Source of the DNA: Crossiella sp. SN42
GTDB taxonomy: Bacteria > Actinomycetota > Actinomycetes > Mycobacteriales > Pseudonocardiaceae
DNA length: 64,000 bases
Reading direction: 5' to 3'
NCBI RefSeq assembly: GCF_023897065.1
Contig: NZ_JAMHIV010000005.1
Span: 124,001 to 188,000 of the forward strand
The notes under the pieces are model-generated. The model worked only from the letters and a program-made list of their open reading frames with translations, did no database searches and had not been told where the DNA came from. The translations under genes were made by a program, and so were the position numbers. Shown in pieces: positions 49,301 to 55,300 of this stretch. Position 1 is the first letter of the stretch. Each line of letters begins with the position of its first letter.

Positions 49301-52300
49301 GACCTCGGCGAACAGTTCGCCGTCGCGCCGCCACAACGCTTGCAGGCGCTGGAAGGCCGGGCCGTAGCCGAAGCCGACGGTGCCGAACTCCTCGTAGCTG
49401 CCCGTCAGGTCAACGGGTTCCGCGCCTTCCGGTGGCCAGACCGCGGCGTCGAAGCCGAGGGTGGCGGCGGCCGGTTCGGTGCTGAGCGCGCCGGAAGCGT
49501 GCTGCACCCAGTCGACATCCTGGGCGGCGCGGGAGTGGATGGTCAGGCGGCGGCGGCCGGACTCCGCCGGCTCGATCAGCACCTGCACGGTCACCGAGCC
49601 GGTGGCGGGCAGGATCAGCGGCGCGGCCAGGGTCAGCTCGGCCAACTGCTCGCAGCCGGTCTCCTCGCCCGCGCGCAGGGCCAGCTCGACAAAGCCCGCC
49701 CCGGCGAAGAGGACCTGGCCGCCGACCGCGTGGTCGGCCAGCCAGGGCTGGCTGTCCAGGGAAAGGCGTCCGGTGAGCATCAGCGCGCCGGTGTCGGCGA
49801 TGGTGACCGCGCCACCGAGCAGCGGGTGGTCGGTGGCGCTGAGGCCGACCGAGGCGGCGTCGCCCTTGCCGCGCAACGGCTGCGGCCAGTACTCGGCGTG
49901 GTCGAAGGCGTAGGTGGGCAGGCCAACCCGGTTCGCCCTGGGGTAGCAGGGCCGCCAGTTCACGGTCGCGCCGTGCACGTGCGCCAGGCCGAGCGAGCGG
50001 TAGAGGCGGTCCAGGCCGCCGTCCTCGCGGCGCAGGGTGGGCACCACCACCGCGTCCGCGCCGGACTCGTCGATGGTGCCGGTGATCCCCGGCACCAGCA
50101 CCGGGTGCGGGCTGACCTCGACGAACAGGTTGCGGCCCTGGCTGAGCAGGGTGTGCACGGCCGGGGCGAAGCGCACGGTCTCGCGCATGTTGCGGAACCA
50201 GTACTCCGCGTCCAGCCCGGCCGGGTCGACCCACTCCCCCGTCACCGTGGACAGCATCGGAATGTCCAATGTGGACCGTGGGGTCAGGCCGGCCAGCGCG
50301 GTGAGCACCCGCTCGCGAACCCGGTCGAACATCGCTGAGTGCGCCGGGAAGTCACCGGCCACCTCGCGGACCCGGACACCATCGGCCTCCAGCGCGGCGC
50401 GCAGTTCCGCCAGCGCCTCGTACTCGCCCGAGACGACCACGGCACTCGGCCCGTTGATCGCGGCGATACCCAGCCGACCGGCCCACGACGCCAGGCGCGG
50501 TTCGACCTCGGCCAGCGGCAGCGCGACCGAGATCATCGTGCCCTGCCCGCAAAGCTGTTCGACGATCGCCTTGCTGCGCACCGCGATGATCCGTGCGCCG
50601 TCCTCAATGGACAGTGCACCGGCCACGCAGGCCGCGGCCACCTCGCCCTGGGAGTGCCCCAGCACGGCCGAGGGCCGCACGCCGTGTGCCCGCCACAGCT
50701 CGGCCAGCGAGACGCTGACCGCCCACATGGTCGGCTGGGCCACGTCGATCCGGTCCAGGCCGGGAGCGCCCGGCGCGCCGGTGAGCACGTCGTGCACGGC
50801 GAAGTCCAGGTGCGGCTCCAGGGCCACCGCGCAGCGGGCGAAGGCCTCGGCGAACACCGGCGAGCGCTCCAGCAGCTCCGCGCCCATGCCCGCCCAGTAC
50901 GCGCCCTGCCCTGGGAAGGCGAAGGCGACCGCGCGCGGCACGTCAGGGGCCTCGGCGACGACCGGGCCGGGTTCACCCTCGGCCAGTGCGCGCAGGCCCG
51001 CGAGGAGTTCTTCAGTGTCCGAGCCCAGCACCACCGCGCGATGCGGCAGGACGGCCCGGCCGGTGGCCAGGGACAGTCCGACATCGGCCGGGTGCAGTGC
51101 GCTCGTGCTGTCGGCGAGCTTGGCGGCCAGTGCGCGCAGGCTGTGCTCGGTCTGGCCGGAGAGCACCCAGGGCAGCACGCCCTCGTGCTCGGCGGGCGCG
51201 GGTGCGGGCGCGGCGGGCGGTTCCTCCAGCACCACGTGCGCGTTGGTGCCGCTTATGCCGAAGGAGGACACGCCGGCGCGGCGGGGTTTGTCGCCCTGGG
51301 GCCACGGGGTTTCCCGGCTCAGCAGCTCGACGTCACCGGCCTCCCAGTCCACGTGCGAGGACGGCCGGTCCAGGTGCAGGGTCCTGGGCAGCACGCCGTG
51401 CCGCATGGCCTGCACCATCTTGATGATCCCGGCGACTCCGGCGGCGGCCTGGGTGTGGCCGAGGTTGGACTTGATCGAGCCCAGCCACAGCGGTTCTTCC
51501 CGGTCCTGGCCGTAGGTGGCCAGCACGGCCTCGGCCTCGATCGGGTCGCCGAGCGGTGTGCCGGTGCCGTGGCCCTCCACCACGTCGACGTCCGAAGTGG
51601 ACAGTCCGGCGCTGGCGAGTGCGGCGCGGATGACGCGTTGCTGGGACGGGCCGTTGGGCGCGCTCATCCCGTTGGAGGCGCCGTCGGAGTTGACCGCGGA
51701 ACCCTTGATCAGGCCGAAGATCTGGTGCCCGTTGCGGCGGGCGTCGGAGAGGCGTTCCAGCACCAGCATGCCGACGCCCTCGGACCAGGCCACACCGTCG
51801 GCGCTGTCGGCGTAGGAGCGGCAGCGACCGTCCGGCGACAGCCCGCCCTGCCGGGAGAACTCCACAAAAGCGCCCGGTGTGGCCATGATCGCGACCCCGC
51901 CGGCCAGCGCCAGCTCGCACTCACCGGCGCGCAGGGCCTGTCCGGCCAGGTGCACCGCGACCAGCGAGGAGGAGCAGGCGGTGTCCACGGTGACGGTCGG
52001 CCCCTCCAGGCCGAAGGTGTAGGCCACCCGGCCGGAGGCGATCGCGGCCGAGCCGCCGTTGCCGCGGAAGCCCTCGAACTCGTCCGCGCCGAGCAGGGTG
52101 GCGTAGTCGGTGTACATCACCCCGGCGAAGACCGCGGTCGCGCTGCCGCGCAAGGAGGTCGGGTCCAGGCCGGTGTGCTCCAGGGCCTCCCAGGTGGCCT
52201 CCAGCAGCAGCCGCTGCTGGGCGTCGGTGGACAGCGCCTCGCGCGGACTCATCCGGAACAGCGCGGCGTCGAAGGAACCCGCGTCGTGCAGGAATCCGCC

Positions 52301-55300
52301 GTGCCGCACGTAAGAAGTGCCGGGCAGGCTGGGGTCGCGGTCGAACAGCGCGGCCAGGTCCCAGCCACGGTTGACCGGGAACTCGCTGATCACGTCCTCG
52401 CCGTCGCGCACCACCCGCCACAGGTCCTCGGGGCCGCGCACCCCGCCCGGGTAGCGGCAGCTCATGCCGACGATGGCGATCGGCTCGTCCGCGCGCACCA
52501 CGGTCGGCGGCCGCTTCGGCGTGGCGGAGAGGTCGGCCTTGCCGAGCAGTTCGCCGAGCAGGTACTCGGTGAGCCGGTTGGCGTTGGGCTGGTCGAACAC
52601 CAGGGTGGCGGGCAGCCGCAGCCCGGTCTCGGTGCTGAGCCGGTTGCGCAGCTCGACCGAGGTGAGCGAGTCGAAGCCGAGGTCGGAGAAGCTGCGGGAC
52701 GGGTCGAGCACCACGTCCTCGCCGTGGCCCAGCACACCGGCGACCGAGGCCAGGGTGAGTTTCAGCAGCGTGGGCAGGCGTTCTGCTTCGGGCAGCCCGG
52801 CGAGCCGGCCCGCCAGTTCGCCCGCACCAGCGCTTTGCCCGGCGGCACGACGGGAGGAGGTGCGGATCAGCGAGCGCAGCAGGTGTGGCGGGCGGCCGAG
52901 GGAGCGCAGCACGGCCAGGTCCAGCCGGGCGGGCATCAGCACCGGTCGCGTGTCGGCCAGCGAGGCGTCGAACAAGGCCAGGCCCTGCTCGTCGGTGATC
53001 GCGGGCATGCCACCGCGGGCGGCCCGCTGTTTGTCCACATCGGACCGTCCGGCGGTGATGCCGGTCTCGGAGTCCCAGACGCCCCAGGCCATCGAGACCC
53101 CGGGCAGGCCAAGGCCCTGACGGTGCTTGGCCAGGGCGTCCAGGTAGGCGTTGGCCGCGGCGTAGTTGCCCTGTCCCGCCGAGCCGACGGTGCCCGCGGC
53201 GGAGGAGAACAGCACAAACGCGGCCAGCTCGCGGTGCCGGGTCAGCTCGTGCAGGTGCCAGGCCGCGGCGGCCTTGACCCGCAGCGCGGTGGCCAGCTTT
53301 TCCGGGGTCTGCGCCTCGATCAGGCCGTCGTCGACCACCCCGGCGGCGTGCACCACCGCGGTCAGGTCCGGGATCTCGGCCAGCAGCGCGGCCACGGCGG
53401 CGCGGTCGGCCACATCGCAGGCCAGCACGCGCACCTCGGCGCCGTGCCCGGTCAGCTCCTCGATGATCGCGGCGGCCTCGGGCGCGTCCGGTCCACGACG
53501 GCTGACCAGCACGAGCTTCCGCGCGTTGTGCCGGGTGACCAGGTGTCCGGCGAGCAGACGGCCCAGGCCGCCGGTGCCGCCGGTGATCAGCACGGTGCCC
53601 TCGGCTGGCCAGTTCGGCGGCTGCTCGGGGATGGCCACCCGCTCCAGGCGCGCGCCGAAGAGCTGGTTGCCGCGCACGGTCAGCTGAGGTTCGTCGGAGC
53701 CGAGGGCCTGGGCCAGCGCCGGGCCGCCGGACTCCTCGTCCAGGTCGATCAGGCTGAACCGGCCCGGGTGCTCGGACTGGGCCGCGCGCACCAGGCCCCA
53801 GACCGCGGCCGCGGCCAGGTCCTGACCGGTGACCGCGCCGCTGGTGACGAAGGTCAGCCGGGCGTCCTCACCGGCGTCAAGGCATTGCTGGAGAAGGGAA
53901 AGTGCGGTACTGGTGAGCTGGTGCGCGGAGTCCGGTTCCTCGGTGCCGACCAGGCTGACCACGGCGTCGCCGGTCTGCTCGCCGGTCACCTCGGTCACGC
54001 CGGTGAGCCGATCCCGCAGGTCGAGTGCGTCCGGGCCGAGCAGGGTGACCGCCTCGGCGGCGGCTTCGGCGGTGACCGGGACCCAGTCCAGCTCGAACAG
54101 CGAGTTGCGGTCCAGGCCGGGTCCCGGCTGGTCGCCCGCCGGGAGTTCGCGCATGAGCAGCGCGTCCACCGAGATCACCGGGTCACCGGCCGGATCGGTG
54201 GCGTGGATGCGCATGGTGTTGCCGCCGGAGTGGCTGATCCGCACCCGCAGCGCGTTCGCGCCGACCGCGTGCAGCGTGACGCCCTGCCAGGAGAACGGCA
54301 TCTGGCCGGGGGCTTCCACCCCGTGGCCCAGCACCGAGGACGCCTGCACCGCGGCGTCCAGCAGCGCGGGGTGCAGCCCGAAGGCAGCGGCCTCACGCGC
54401 GGTGGGCAGCGCCACCTCGGCGAAGACCTCGCCCTGGCCGCGCCAGGCCGCCCGGACACCGCGGAACTCGGGGCCGTAGTCAAAGCCGCGTGCGGTGAAC
54501 CACGGGTAGAACACCGCCATGTCCACCGGTTCCGCGCCCTCCGGCGGCCACGGGGTCGCCTCGGCGGTCGCGGGGTGGCCGGTGGTGGCGAGCAGGCCGC
54601 TGGCGTGCAGCGTCCACGGCTCGTCCACCGCCTGCTCCGGGCGGGAGTGGATGGTGATCTCGTGCTGCCCGCCGTTGTCCGGGCCCACCGCGACCTGCAC
54701 CTGCACCGCACCCCGCTCCGGCAGCACCAGCGGGGTGATCATGGTGAGTTCCTCGACCCGGTCACAGCCCACGCCGTCCCCGGCCCGTCCGGCCAGTTCC
54801 AGGAACGCGGTGCCGGGGAAGATCGCCCGACCGCCGACCACGTGGTCAGCCAGCCAAGGCTGCCCGGCCACCGAGACCCGGCCCGTGTAGATCATGCCGC
54901 TGTCGTCGGCCATGCTGACCAGCGCGGCCAGCAGCGGATGCCCGACCACCTCCTGGCCGAGGCCCGAGGCGTCGGCCACGCCGTCCTTGCACACCACCCA
55001 GTACGAGCGGTGCTGGAACGGGTAGGTCGGCAGGTCCACCACGGATCCGCCCGCGCACCACGGCATCCAGTCCACCTCGGCCCCGGTGACGTGCAGCCCG
55101 GCCAGTCCGGCCAGCGCACTGTCCACTTCGGACCGTTCCCGGCGCAACATCGGCGTGGCGGCCAACCCTGGCACGATCTCCGCGACCGCCGCGCACAGCC
55201 TGCCGTCCGGCCCCAGCTCGGCGATCCGGCCGACGCCCCTGGCCGACAGTCGCTGGATGGCCTCGGCGAACCGGACCGGCTCGCGGACCTGCCGCACCCA

